From positions 187,149 through 251,148 of the forward strand of contig VZTI01001185.1 of NCBI GenBank assembly GCA_013397865.1: DNA of 64,000 nucleotides. Reading direction: 5' to 3'. Source of the stretch: Struthidea cinerea. Its lineage: Eukaryota > Chordata > Aves > Passeriformes > Corcoracidae. The position numbers and the translations under genes are program-made. Positions 13,001 through 25,854 of the stretch are shown here, one piece after another. The notes beneath the pieces are model-generated. The model worked only from the letters and a program-made list of their open reading frames with translations, was not told the DNA's origin and ran no database searches. Numbering within the stretch: the stretch's first letter is position 1; each line of letters begins with the position of its first letter.

Positions 13001-15049
13001 TGGCACAAGAAAAACATCTGGACTGGTCTTGAACAAAAGAATGCGAAAAATTTGGAAAGGGCTTCCAGTCACGGAGGTTCTGAAACAGTTGTCCTATGCA
13101 ACCAGTTGGATTTGCTGGGGGCTTCTTTCACATTATCTTGTTTTCAGATTGTAGTTTGATAATTCTGAATGGGATTGTACAGTGTGGTTGCCAGCTTCTG
13201 CAGACAAACAGAATTATTTACTTTGATACTTATTCCTAACATGTTTGGTAATCAGATTTCAAAAGAGAGGAAAACAGATTCCTTCTCTGATTCTGTTTTG
13301 TTTCTTTAGTCCAGAAAATTTCTTGTTGAAGCACTAGTAGACAGAAATTACATTTTCCTGGTAACCAAATATTTTCATGAACATTTTGACACTAACAACT
13401 AATACTACAGAACCAAATATAATTTATGAAATGCAGATTTGAAAGGGAATTTTGCAAAGTAGTTTGCTGCTATTCTTAGAAGATATTTTGTTTATGTGTT
13501 ACTGTCAAATACATCTGCTTATATGGTAGAGGTTAAGAAGTCACTGAAACTTCTTGTCAAAGTATACAGTAAAATAAAGAACTCCTTCTTCTGGGAAAGA
13601 AAAATGGTTAGTAAGAGTGAGAGTGTGGGGTCACAAGCACTGTGAACCAATCTAAATGCAGTTTACCACCCAAAGGGCCCTTCCTGTTCTCCCTGGGACT
13701 ATTTTTCTACCCACCTTCCCCCTCGTGTTTGAACTCTTATATTAGTATTTTTTTAAGTTGAATTGGGAATTTGTAAAACATGATATTGTAAGACACGGAA
13801 AATCTTTGGAAAGATATCAAGACCCTGAGAAAGAGAGCACTTTCTTGTTTTCTGATAGATGATTAAGTGCCAATATTAGCTGTAAATTGAACGTGGTGGT
13901 AGCTGTGGCTGTGGGTGCCACATGCAGCTCCAGCAGCGCAGAGGGAGAGAGTGTGGTGGGAAGGGGAGCACTTGCTGCAGTGATACTCCTATTTCCCTTT
14001 GATTTCCCAGCTGCACTTTGTCCTTCTGGGCAGAATAAGCACTACTGACTGACTACATGGCATGGCATACCCTTTACACTCTATTTAGTGTTGTTGTGTT
14101 CAGGTACAAATTGGACAGAATTCCCTCTTTCCTTCTTCCTCTGCTATGCCATAATCCCACAGATTTGATTTTTCCAGGTAGGGAGGAAGAAGATGACACT
14201 AGGAGACAGAGCAGAACGTTGTCTTGTGTCATTTTCCAAGGTGACAGCTAGGCCAGCATATGATGAAGTGAAATAGTGCTCTGCAACTCTAATCAAAGCT
14301 TCCATCCTGATGTCTTCAAGCTGCCTTGTTTTCAGGGCTTGTCTGGTTTCTGGTGGCTCCTCTATGTTGCTGGGGGTGCCAATCCCCGCATTTGTCTGCT
14401 TCCTGAGACAGTTGTTTCCCTCAGTTCTCTCATTTCATCCGCTCTCTACTTCAAATGATCTTTTCAACTTTTCTGAAAAGCTAAACTGTAAACCACGTAT
14501 ACCTAGTCTTCAAATGGCAGATGATTTCCTAGATGAATAAAAAAAGCTCCCAGGGATCTAATAAATATGTTTTTCAATGCCCGTGACCATTCTTCGGGTA
14601 TTTATCATTGTCTCTACAGATTCTTACAGGTCTGAAAGATGAACACTTAAGTTCAACTTCTCGCTGGTCATTAAATTCCACTCCCTATTTTGTCTGATCC
14701 TACAGTAACACTCTATTACTCGCATTCTTAAAATCTTTGTCTCTTTTCCACTGTTATCTGCATTCCGCTCCTTTTTTAAAAATGCCTTTCATATTCTTCA
14801 GACTCTTTGTGCTGCACGAGAAGGTATTTTACAGAGCGAACATTTTCTGTGACAAGTTCAAAATGCTCCACTGTTATATGCAATGTCTTGAGTGGTGGAT
14901 AAATTTTCTGAGTCATGACATATTTATTCCACTTTTCTTCTACGAGATCTGATACTTGACAAATCCATGCCTTTGGGCAGTTTATTATACATTAGATGAT
15001 CGATTACACAGTCAGAACCTGTCAGTGGAGCAAGGTCAGCAGGGGACCA
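4026..15049. other. Unique non-coding sequence, about 11 kb
   Basis: No gene recognised. The longest open frames are a 134-codon minus-strand frame at 9125-9529, a 124-codon minus-strand frame at 10135-10509 and a 110-codon minus-strand frame at 4030-4362. None shows a known motif or a plausible composition. The region holds short A runs (4741-4752), a decayed ATCC-type repeat near 5518-5567, and possible but unproven splice and LTR-like signals near 12.8 kb and 10.9-11.15 kb, described among the findings. The remainder shows nothing I can name. Confidence 0.65.
5518..5567. repeat. Degenerate CATCC/ATCCTA low-complexity repeat
   Basis: A pyrimidine-rich stretch in which CATCC or a one-base variant recurs about five times with irregular spacing. 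It looks like a decayed pentamer-type simple repeat. It has no coding potential, and the boundaries are approximate. Confidence 0.55.
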
Positions 15050-15502
15050 TCAAGGCAGTTATGGGCTGGAGCACATGGCATTTAAGGAGAGATGGAGAGA
15101 ATTGGTTTGTTGTGTATGGAAAAGACTAAGAGAGAATCTTATGACTCTCCTCAACATCAATTAAGTGGATGCCAAGAAAATGCAGCTATGTGCTTTTAGT
15201 AGGCACACAATGACAGGGCAAGGGACAACAGGTAGAAGTTGCAACTCAGAAATTTTGTAGTAGGTGTTAGGAAAGAATTTTTTCACTCTGAGGGTAGTCA
15301 GACACTGGAAAATGTTGCCTGAAGACGCTGTGAAATTTCCATACTTCAAGATAATAAAAATTCAACTGATCAAGGGTCTGAGCAACCTGTCATATTTTCA
15401 AAGGTGGATTTGATTCTGAAATAGCCTGTTTTGAGTGGAGGATTGGACTGGATGACTTCCAGAGGTCCCTTCCTGTATAATTCTCTGTTTCTATGATTTA
15501 TA
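15050..15502 (+). mobile_element. CR1 LINE, decayed 3' end (plus strand)
   Basis: This is the 3' terminal part of a chicken-repeat-1 (CR1) non-LTR retrotransposon. It covers the end of the reverse-transcriptase frame and the 3' UTR. From memory of the family, diagnostic phrases appear in the right order: 'gctggagcacatgg' near 15065, a TTAGGAAAGAATTTTTTCACT block near 15270, 'tgagcaacctgtca' near 15380, and GGACTGGATGACTTCCAGAGG followed by GTCCCTTCC near 15448-15475. The copy ends with one recognisable unit of the terminal octamer (CTATGATT near 15491). Many substitutions and small deletions make it an old copy with no intact frame. The 5' boundary is vague; related sequence may begin as early as about 15000. 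CR1 elements are usually 5'-truncated like this and lack target-site duplications. Confidence 0.85.
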
Positions 15503-17378
15503 ACATACTGTTATAGATAGCAGACTACACACCAACAGATCACCTCTTCTATATCAATGTTTTAACGTGATACTTCTTATTTTAAAGTTTTGGGAGGCTC
15601 TGGTTCAAAAAGATGCAACATGCAAGTGATTTACATATCCTGTTGAATACGGCCCTAAACCATTAAACCTATTTAGCCTTTTACTTTCTCTTTCTTATGC
15701 TTCCTCACTAGGGAAGTCTGAAAGCATTATTTTCATAGAAGGTGCAAAAGGGAAAAGAAAATTATGTAAATCCTGAAAAACGCAATCAGTAATTTCTGGT
15801 TGTATTAGAACGCTTTGTAGAAGTCTTACTTCCAACTGCTATGTATCCTCTCAGTCTATAGCTATTGTAGTAGCTCTTCTACCTGCTAACATAATTCATT
15901 GTATGAATTATGTATGTATGTATGAAGTATGAATGGACACCAACTGGATATTTTTATGCCATTATTTGCTAGTAAACTCCATGGCGATGACCTAGTAAGT
16001 TCCCTATTTGGTGTTTCCCCAGATTTTGTAAAATTTTAAAAATTTTAAGTTTTTATCTGCAACAATTTCACGTCCTTCAGCTTGTTACGCTCAAAATCTT
16101 GTTTATGGGCAAAGATGAATCACACCTTGTACAGAGTAAAGCCAAAAAATAATTCTTAGTCTTGAATTTGTTGTTAATCTTGTTGAAATCTAAATGGTCA
16201 AATCCTTATCAGTGCACATCTAACTGTTACAGGAAAGGAAGGAATGCAGTTAACATTGGTATATGCACACTTCATGGTTTCTATCCCTTTCCCAGTTTCC
16301 TGTTCACCCTTTGACCACTCCTTTGGGTGCTAAAGTGATCAGTTTCACTGGTGGAGTGTTACAGACAGTTGTCAGTATCTGAAGTTCTTTATCAGAAGAA
16401 ATGTGCTCTGCATGTTGGGGGAGTCTTCTTCCCCCCCCAGGGTAGTGTACTGTGGTCACTTTTATACAGTCAATAAAATGCATTCACAACTTTCTTCATT
16501 AGCCTGCAGCTTCATGTTACACCTGAGTTCATGACATATGTTGCCCTTTACATGATAGATATTTTGTCTTTGTTCTTGTTGTTACCTGTAAACCAGAGTT
16601 TGTCCAGGCTCATGTATACATTTTTTAACTGACCATTATTGGGTGATTTAAAGCCATGAGCTCTCCAATGTCAAACCTGTGCCCCATCTCTCATCTTGCC
16701 TGTACTCCTCTAATTGCACCCTTGTCTCTCCTTTTCAAAGCCCTGCTTACTGTACCAGATCTATATTTCTCTACACTGCCTCTTTGATTTGGCCATGAAA
16801 TATCTCATAGAATGACTGTTTGCTACTGCTATCTGTATAAAACTGTGGTTCTACCACACACAGTTAAAAAGAAAGAAAACCGAATTGATCAGGTAAACCT
16901 GGTTGATTAGGGAAATGGCTAAAGCAAGTAACAAAGCAACAGGTAAGCCAAGGAAATTTCAGACAGTACAAGCCTGAAGAGCCCCAGCCCAGAGGCCTTG
17001 CAAACTCAGCCAAAGCTTACAGCCTGTCACTAGCAGTGATGACACATGTTAGGGAACTAAATGGGAGGTTCCATGTGGAACACATCTGCTTGGCAATGCC
17101 CGTTCACAGGTCTCAGGACAACAAGTCTAATGGTAATTACCTTCCATCACCTGAACTTACAATTTCATCTCAAAATTATGCCAGATTGGATCATCAAGAG
17201 TTGCTTTACGTAAATTATGTTAATATCCACTAGCTATATTACTCTTCTGGGGTTTGCTATCAAGTCCCGTATCAGCCATTTTTGCTGCTTTTGTCCATAA
17301 TCAGAGCCTTGCTTACAAGCTTATTGTTACTTGAATTATATCTGAATTACCCTTTTAAAACACTGTTGCATTGCTAAC
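15503..17378. other. Unique non-coding sequence
   Basis: Nothing gene-like is seen. Only short A/T runs, an eight-base C run at 16431-16438 and the small TATG repeat stand out. Open frames are short, and the longest is about 65 codons. Confidence 0.65.
15910..15924. repeat. Short (TATG)n microsatellite
   Basis: Nearly four perfect TATG units, followed by two imperfect ones. It overlaps the right arm of a short palindrome at 15889-15913, and the repeat may have grown from that arm. Confidence 0.8.
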
Positions 17379-17767
17379 TGTAGCAGCTGCAGCCTTCCCT
17401 GGGAGTGCAGTGGGGCTTCCTAGGGCAGGATAGCCATTCTATCCTCCCGCAGCCCATTCCGGACGGCCCCGCACTCTTGCTCCTGCTAGCTGTCAGCCCT
17501 GCAACCCAGTGATTAGCAAAGGAGGCAAGAAGGGTCTCTCCATAGGGGTATTAGAAGATGTTTAATCGTTGCATCAGCTCCATGCAGTCCCCAGAGGCGG
17601 AGAGAGCCAGGCGGGCAGAGTGCAGGGGGGTTTTGTCAGGTTGCATCGGTGGTACAAGGGCAGGGTTGGGGTACAGGAACCAATAGGGAGAGCCCGAGAG
17701 CCCAGTGGCCGGGACTGGGGCAAGAGGAAAAGGTGGGGGAACAGTGTAAACCGAACCTCACGAAACA
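17379..17767 (-). mobile_element. Probable solo LTR, CpG-rich, minus strand (boundaries uncertain)
   Basis: A GC- and CpG-rich island of about 390 bp in strongly AT-rich surroundings. Its outer bases can be read as TGT...ACA, the usual edges of a retroviral LTR. On the minus strand it contains ATTAAA (17566 down to 17561), a variant polyadenylation signal, about 190 bp before the minus-strand 3' edge. The plus strand has a CCAAT motif near 17680-17684. I see no TATA box, and the bases flanking these edges do not form a clean short target duplication. A 10-bp direct repeat does flank a slightly larger interval (17351-17360 and 17820-17829). The frames of 64 and 79 codons here look like by-products of GC-rich sequence. 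It could instead be another type of GC-rich repeat or an unrelated CpG island. Confidence 0.45.
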
Positions 17768-17970
17768 CTCCAGCTTCCTTCCAGTTCTTTGATACTCCTC
17801 TAGTTTAAAAAAAAGCCAACCTTTTAAAAATCAATGTTCTCCATTGATAGAACTCTTTAGGTGAATAATTTTTAAATCCTGGATTCAGAACATCCAGATT
17901 TGGTTTTGACACATAGGATTTTAGTAGAGGAGAGATGGGAAGACATAGATGACTCTCTAAAAGTGGTTTG

Positions 17971-18026
17971 TTAGTGGACTTCATAGTTAGAAGTAGACTT
18001 TGTAGTTAGTAGACTTCATAGTTAGA
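17971..18026. repeat. Short tandem repeat, about three units of 16-19 bp
   Basis: A unit of the form TTAG-(AAG)-TAGACTTCATAG occurs three times in succession, starting near 17971, 17987 and 18006. The first and third copies are 16 bp and nearly identical; the middle one is 19 bp and more divergent. It looks like replication slippage and suggests no function. Confidence 0.8.
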
Positions 18027-21000
18027 GATTTCTCATGAAGCTAGCTTGGGAAAGTGATAAAAGTGATAAAGAAGAATGACCCTGTGAGGAGAGAAAGTGG
18101 ATTGTAGAAGAGCCACTGGTAAACCCTACAGGAATCTGTGCAGGTGCCCTCTCCCCTTGCAGACTTTTTTGCTAGGGTGTAGTGTGAATCTGTATTTTGT
18201 TTTTTTAATTGTACAGAGGCTCTGAAGTATCCAGTCCAAATAAGCAAATATTTAGGAGACTGTGAGGCTGAAATTGAAATTTATCCTGGTCAAGTCTACA
18301 GAAATGAATGACTGTGAAAGCCAATGCAACTAAATAAAAGAAGCTTTCTCATGGGGAAGGAGCATTCAGAAGGGATAAATATTATTAAAATCAAAATATG
18401 AAAAGTTAGACTTACGGACATAAACGCAGGACTGAATATTTTGTTCAAACCAGACAAACATTTCTTCACAGTAGGCTTCTTTATTCAGCAATTAGAGCCT
18501 CTTCTTCCACTTCCTAAATTTGAGAGCATTTCTTAATAGCATATTCTTATCTTGTATGAGTCTGCATAGTTAACTGTTAAGAAATGGTTTTAAGAATGCT
18601 ATTTTCTTCTCTGATTTACATTACACTACAAAGGATTGTTAGTGACTTAGAAGTGTTAGTTTCAAGCTTTCAGTTAATGGTTTTATGTTTTCTAAGATGG
18701 AATCAATCAATTTGTTTGATTTAGTCTCATCAATTGTTTCTTTATTTTTTGCCTCTGGTCTTTTACAAACCCATGTTATTTGATTCTTTCATATAATCAT
18801 GCTTGTTGAATACCTCCTTGACATATTTTCCAGAGTTTGTGTTATGTTTTAGTTCTCAATGAATTAGCAAGGGAATGAAGTTCATTAAAATCTATACAGA
18901 GCCTTTCATCTAGGGCCAGCTAGTTGTTGATTTGAAATCACGTGTCCAGCATTTGCCCTTGTTTATATTTGTTCAGCCTTGCTAAAGTTGATGTGGTTGT
19001 GCCAGTATAATTAAGGAGAACATTTGCCCAAAGAACATTCCTAAAAACAGTGACCTGACTTGTACAAGCAGCTTATTGATGTTATCATGAAAAAGTGATC
19101 TATGGAGCTAATTTCTAGATCAAAAATGGCTGAAGATAAAGTGGTAACCCCGAACACTCCTGTATGGAAGTGGGTGTCCAGTGTCTATAGAGGATGGGAA
19201 GATGGCCATTTTCAGTCTTGCATGTAAATAGACAAATGTGGTCTCCCAACACACTTGCTCATCAACAACTGAATGCTGCAGGAGTCTGCAATCTGGTGTG
19301 GAATCATGAACCTTCTGACTTGATCATGTGGCACGGAAGTAACGTATGCATAAAACTCACTATTGTTCCCACTGCAGAGTTGGACTCTGTACAGCAAGGG
19401 CCAGGAAAATTATGCACTTCATTACGATAGGGACACAACTCCCGATTGCATTGTGTGTCATGTTCTGGTTGGTTGCCTATTTTATTATGAGTCCTCCCAG
19501 TTTTTATCATCTGATCTTAAAATTACACTTCTCCTGGAAAAGAGAAGGGTCTTTCTTACACTTCAAAGCAGGCATTCGTGCCAGTGAATGGTATTCATCT
19601 TGCCTGACATTCATAAAGAAAATTGGTTTGTAATTTGGCTCTGACTTCAGCTTTTAGCATTCAACAACGTTCCCTTTTACAGAGGCTGAGGTTACCTTCT
19701 TGCACTCAGCCCTGCCATACTGTAGAGTTGGAATAGGCAATCTTTCTGCTGTTAATGTGGGTTTATAATGCTGCATTCAGATCTATGACAAATGCAACTT
19801 TAATTGAATATGCTGTTACTGTTAATGGATTTACTGCTGCTTAGTGCAGATCTGAATTTGGCTTCTCTGTAAGGAAGGACATTTCAAGCCTGTTGGTGCA
19901 GTTATTTCTACCTTTATTGTTCCAAGTGTCAATGACTTTTTCCCCTGTTTCACTGCAACACCTGAAACTGATGTTTAACTTCTGGAAAAGCAGCCTTACA
20001 GTTGTTGCTGCTTCAAATGATGCTCTTTCCCCGGAATAAAATGAATAAATACATAAATAAGAATTATCTTTATTTATCTGTTTATTCACATTGATTCATT
20101 CAAGGTACTTACCTTTGTAACTACTAAAATCTTTGATTGGAACTCAGTTCCTAAATTGCCAAGGAAACCCTGGAGGCACATTATACTCTGTCCAAACACC
20201 ATACTGAGTGCTGTTCAAGTATCAGGAATGGTTTAAAATGTGAAAGGTACTTATTGTGATTTGTGTTCAGTAAGTTTTAATTTGTTGTAATTGTTCCATC
20301 CTTCCCCAATATCAATACCCCAGAATACCAATGTTTTATTGCAACATGGTCTGTAAAAACACCAAAATTGTTGAATATTTTCAGGGAGAAGCAACCAGTT
20401 CCCATAAAATTTCATGAAGAAGGGGAATTTGGTAAGGGAAATAAACTAGAAGCTTTGAAAAGTGATATATTAAATGAGAGATTGCTACAGCAATCTAGAA
20501 ACAAAGCTAGAAGGGAAAATAATTGTTCACTGGAACATTGCATGATGTTGGAAAAGGCTATAGCATATATTGCTATCCCCTCCTTGATACTACCTTTACA
20601 GGGGTTATCCAGAAGAGTATCTGGCAGTGCAATCAATCAGTGGTGCCTCTGTCATTGCCATGTAGCTTTCTTTAATCAGTTCATGTTTGCTAATCAGAAG
20701 GTGGGTCTTGTTGAAACAGGAAGTGCCATTGCCAGGTGCACCTGTGCTCACTCCTGAAGTCCTTGGTTCCGATTAACTACCAAAGGAATTCCAGATGCAA
20801 GAATTTGCTAGACAAAGCCTAAATCCTGCCAAAAACATGCTGGAGCAAAATTTCAAAGCTTTTTGTAATATTTCATGTCTGGTAGTTTTTGTAGTTCAGC
20901 TTAGAAAGAGGATGGATATGTAGGATTTCCCATAGTCCTCTCAGTATTGTGCTTTTTTATTAATTAAAAAGAAAAAGAAAAGAGCTCTGGGATATCAAAA

Positions 21001-24000
21001 GGCTACTAAATAAATTACTTGAGCTATAGTCACTGTGGCTGGGAGTTTTGCTTCTACTGAACAACCCTATTGTTTGTGATCCAAAAGCTTTGTGCAATTA
21101 AGAGTTTTGCAAAATGTCTCATCCTTTTACATGTTCTTTATTTTTTTTATGATTTTCTCCCTTTTCATTTAAACTGAAATGGCTCTGTTTATGAGTTGAG
21201 AGAAAGTTTTAATGGCAGTGTAACGACAGCCTCCGGCGTGTTAGCGAGATTGGGCACTCCCTTCCTTCCCATAAATAGGAACCATTTTATAAATGGAAAC
21301 CCTTTTGCCTACTACTTCAGCAGTGCCCTTGAAAGCATTTACTTCTAAGACATTTATATGGATCAAGTGTTCCTGAAATTGTTGAAAATTTCTTCCTTGG
21401 AATGTTCTGATGATTTTTTTTGAAGTGGCATTTTCTCTCGTACAGCTGGGAATAACATGGTATTTTAGTTCAAGAGAATAACATGTTTTTTGTTCCGTGC
21501 CATCAACCAGGTTTGAAAGAAATTGAATAAATTCTTTCAGTTTCTGATGTCAGGCCTGTTGATGAATGAATTTCTAAGAATTGACATACTGAATATGTGA
21601 CAGGGAAAGCAAAAACTGTACTGGAGTGTGAGATGTGACAATATAAGCTGTCCTAACACCAGAAGTTAAGGAAAATATCTGTTCATAAAAATCTTTCATT
21701 TCGGAATGAATCCTTTGACATGAAGACTTCATGGTGAAGTGAATGGACTGCAGTTATAATTCTTAGTTGATTTCAGAGTTCTCAGGGGCCTGAACAGTGA
21801 ACATGTGTTTTGTGTTAAATATTCACAGAAATACGTGCTCCAATAAAATGAAACTTTAAGCCACTTAGTGAAAAAAATGAAAGTCTGAATGAGGAAATTA
21901 GGAAAATAAGGTGAAATGATTTGGATGCATGATATCAAGTACTCTCAGCCACAAGAATTTTAATTACTGTAAAAACATAAAAGAGTTCTTAGCTGGAAAG
22001 TGTGTGACAGAAGACTTGTTTAGCTGTGTTTACCTGAGGTAGTCGTGTGGTTGAAATTGCCATGTACAACAACAGGAACGAAGGAATTTTAAATTAATGT
22101 TGTTTATTCCAATGGTTTTTGCCATTGGTTTGAAGCAGAAATAGGAGTTGATTTTTGGATTTCAGATACCTGCTTTTCTTTTTATTGTTGAGGAATCAGT
22201 AATGGCTTACTTACGTATGGTTCTTGCATCTCCAACATTAAATTACTTGAATTCCAATACTTGAAATGTGAAAAAAATATGATATTTGACTGCCCTGTTC
22301 CTAATTTGTTACGGATTTTCAGATATACCTTTGTTGGGAGGATACAGAATTTTTATGCTTGTGAGAAGTGTTGTTGAAACTAGCTGTAAATTAGGTTATA
22401 TTCTCGACTTTTAATCAGGAACTTAATTCTAGAGAAGTATAACAACTATCCTTTCTCTGTGAAAAAACAAATCATTTAGTTTTTCTAATGAATCCTTTAA
22501 TCTGGAGAATTTAATAATCCATGTTTACTGTTTGGTCTGAGCTTTAATTTGTATAGTATGCATTCTTCTTGGTCCTTCTCTCCAGAGGGCTGTATGGGAG
22601 AAAAAGCTTTTTGTCAGAAGGTTTCAAGTTATGGCTAATGTGCCACATGTGGCTCTGTCCACTGTTCATTTGTCTCTGTCATGACCACAAGAAACCAAAT
22701 TTCAGGGTTCATGGATTTCATAACTCAGATCACATAATGAATTATGTCCCTATTTCTTGGTTATTGAGGAAATTAAAGGTGAGTTATAGCTTGCACAATA
22801 CTACTGTCTTTTACTGATATATGTGGGAATTTAGGTAGATGAGAACAATCTTTTGCATGTAAAGCTTACTAGAAGCAAAAAACTTTAATGTGTTTTTCAG
22901 CATGGAAATGGTAGCAACAGTTCTTTGGTTCCTACAGCCCTGGTTAGTTACAAGTAACAAAAGTTCCCGTACTTCAGTCCAAAATATTATGTAAAATATC
23001 TTCTTATAGGCATGAAAGGACAAACATTTTAACTATGGGATTGTGGATTTACCTAGGTTTACATAGATTTGGGGTTTTTTTTGATCTACAAGGAAATAAA
23101 TTATTAGTGAAAGTCTGAACTTCATAGGATCCTTGCAGCATATTTGGAAAGTGAAAAATCGTGCCACTCACTGGGGAAAAAATATTCCTTTGCGTGACTC
23201 TGTGATAGATTTGATTTAGTAATGGAAAATCATAACCTCCTCTGAACTCTGAACTGTTATTATGGAACAGAGGGATATAATTTAAAAAAAAAGTAATGCC
23301 TTTGCCTAATTAAAACCTTATTCTTTAACTGGATTAGATTAATTTTTTTTTCAAGTCCTTTACTTGAAATTGAATTCTACAGAATATGGAAAATCAGTTT
23401 TCCTTTCTCATTGATCCTTTATTTTGTGTGATTTGAATGCTGTCACTGATGGAAGAAATTGGAAGCCAACAAGTAGTTTAAAATCTGAGCATTCCTAGTA
23501 AACCCCTTATTTTATCATGCCAATTCCCTTTCCCTTGGCCATTCCAAATGAAATTCCATTCTTACATTCTTCTGAACAGGGTTTTTTAGCTGCTTAAAAA
23601 ATGTGCATTCGCTAAGTAATCGTGCATAAAATCTCTGCGGTATTTTCAGCATTTCCCATTCCTCTGCCACAAACCTTTTTCAAGTTGAATTGTATGTGTG
23701 CACAAAATAAGCAAGGGTCTCAGCTTATGAAAGATGCAGTAATAGAAAAAGAATGTTGATATAAGAATAAATATTTCTTTAATAAAATAGCTGCAAACTA
23801 CAGAATTTAATGCTTTTAACTGTCATTGATGGAAAAGTGACTGATGCATCTTATATAGCTGAATAAACAGCCACCACCAGATATGCTTCTATCTGTATCT
23901 GTGACTTCTGCATAAAAATGACTACATTTGAGGATGACAGAATGCACATTTTTAATATAATACCTGTTTTCAAAGTGTGGTCAAAGTAGCCCTTCTCTAG

Positions 24001-25454
24001 TAATTTTTGTACAGTGCTACATTTTGGAAATATGACTGAAGTATGACTTGTGTCATGAGTGTATTTTTGTTCTTTCACCTTTATGCCATCTCGTCTCTCT
24101 CTCAGACCAATGAATACATGAACATTTTAGAATGCTGTTACCAAAAGGCTGGTAAATGATAAAACAGAGGCAAAAAGGCCAGATAAAGAAAATGTACTCT
24201 TATATGGTTGTCTTCTCTTTTTGTGAGAGCTCTAACTTTTTTGGTTTTTATGGTTATTTCCAAACTGTTCATTTTAAATTTCTTCAAACTTGTGTACTTA
24301 TATGTATTTGGCATCCCACATACACTCTTCCTCCAAAACCTGGGGAGAACTTCAGTTGTTTTTAATTAGGAATTATTGAATACAGGGATTCAAATTGTTC
24401 TAAAAAATGGTGTTACATCTAAATGTAACAATGAGACGGTAAGAATTTGCTGACTCTGATTCCAAGCTCTCCCCCTAACCACAGGCAGCATGGGCTAATA
24501 TTACTCTTGACATTAAAGGTCTAACTGGTTCTGCATTGTTTGTTAGTGTAGTACTTCTGGCTATTCATTGATGTCACTGTTGCTGACATCACTCTTGGTG
24601 TTTCTTCCCTCTCTATTATTTTCAGCAGGTGTGGAAACACAAATGAATTTGTTTCTGAGAATAGAAAACACATTCTCTTTACAAAAAGGGAGAAATATTT
24701 TGTGCAGAAAATAACCATAAGACATCCTCATGCCAGGGGAAGCACCGGACATTCATATTAATTATTTGTGGTCTTTTTCTACTTCTTTTATGCACTTCTT
24801 ACATGCTTGGTAGAAGAATACATACAGACCTGAATGTTGTTTATCTACTCAAGTCTGAATGAGCAGCAGAATTTAAGGAATAACACAAATGCAGAACATT
24901 TCAATCAGGAGTTTTCTTTGTATTCTGGGATGAGATTTCAAAAGTTTTAACTAAAGTTAATTCAGTATTTGTAATCTTAGCATGGGTTAATATTTTCTAA
25001 TTCTATTTTGAATGACTTCACAAAATTATTAAATAATGTTGATCAGTTAGGAGAAGTAGTCAGTTGATGACAAACTATGGTGAATGTTGAAGACATTAAA
25101 GCATATATACTTTCCCAATCTTCTTTCTTTAATGTTGTTTTATGAGTACTCAATTTAAAATGTTCCATAGTAAATCTCAATTCCCTCTTTCATAATTAGG
25201 AAAAATCTCTTCCTCCAGAATTGTGAAAGGTGTGACACAGCAGTCTGTATTGCCAGATGAAATCTAACAAAACCTCAAATTTATTTGAGAAAAATACTAC
25301 TTTTCTCAGTAGTAGAATCGGCTCAACAGATGAGTAGTGAATAGATCCAGTTTATAAGTCACAAAATAAAAATTGTTTTCTGAAAACTGTTGCTATTGTG
25401 GCAAATGTTTATTCCTCATAGTATTGATAGGAATAGGCAGATCCATCAGGTCAA
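18027..25454. other. Unique non-coding sequence, about 7.4 kb
   Basis: No gene or named repeat is recognised. The longest plus-strand frame here is 129 codons (20368-20757); it matches no family I know and is probably chance, although splice-like signals flank a piece of it. A cluster of four CpGs near 21224-21246 is unusual against the CpG-poor background. Otherwise the sequence is ordinary AT-rich DNA. Confidence 0.65.
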
Positions 25455-25854
25455 TGCAAGGCTCTGAGGTTGGTGTCACTTGGTCTGTTCAGCCTGGAGA
25501 AGAGGAGGCTGAGGGGAGTCATTGCAGTTACAACTTCCTCTTGAGGAGAAGAGGAGGGGCAGGCACTGATCTCTGCTCTGTGGTGACCAGTGACAGGACT
25601 CAAGGGAATGGCCTGAACTTGTGTGAAGGGAGGTTTAGGTTGGATATTAGAAAATGATAGAGGGTGGTTGGGCACTGGAACAGGCTCCCCAGGGAAGTGG
25701 TCACAGCACCAGCCTGATAGAGTCCAAGAAGTGTTTAGACAATGCTCTCGGGCACATGGTGGGACTCTTGGGGATGGTCCTATGCAGGACAGGGAGCTGG
25801 ACTCGATGATCTTTGTGGGTACCTTCCAACTCAGCATATTCTTTGATTTTGTGA
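25455..25854 (+). mobile_element. CR1 LINE, 3' end (plus strand)
   Basis: A well-recognisable CR1 3' end of about 400 bp. It includes TTCAGCCTGGAGAAGAGGAG near 25488, the phrase for 'aggttggatatt', a 'cactggaacaggctccccag' block near 25675, and 'ctggactcgatgatctttgtgggtaccttccaactca' near 25797-25833. It closes with two degenerate terminal octamers (ATTCTTTG, ATTTTGTGA) ending near 25854. The reverse-transcriptase frame survives only as its last codons, with shifts. It is less decayed than the copy at 15.05 kb, so probably younger. The plus orientation is fixed by the terminal repeats on the right side. Confidence 0.93.
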
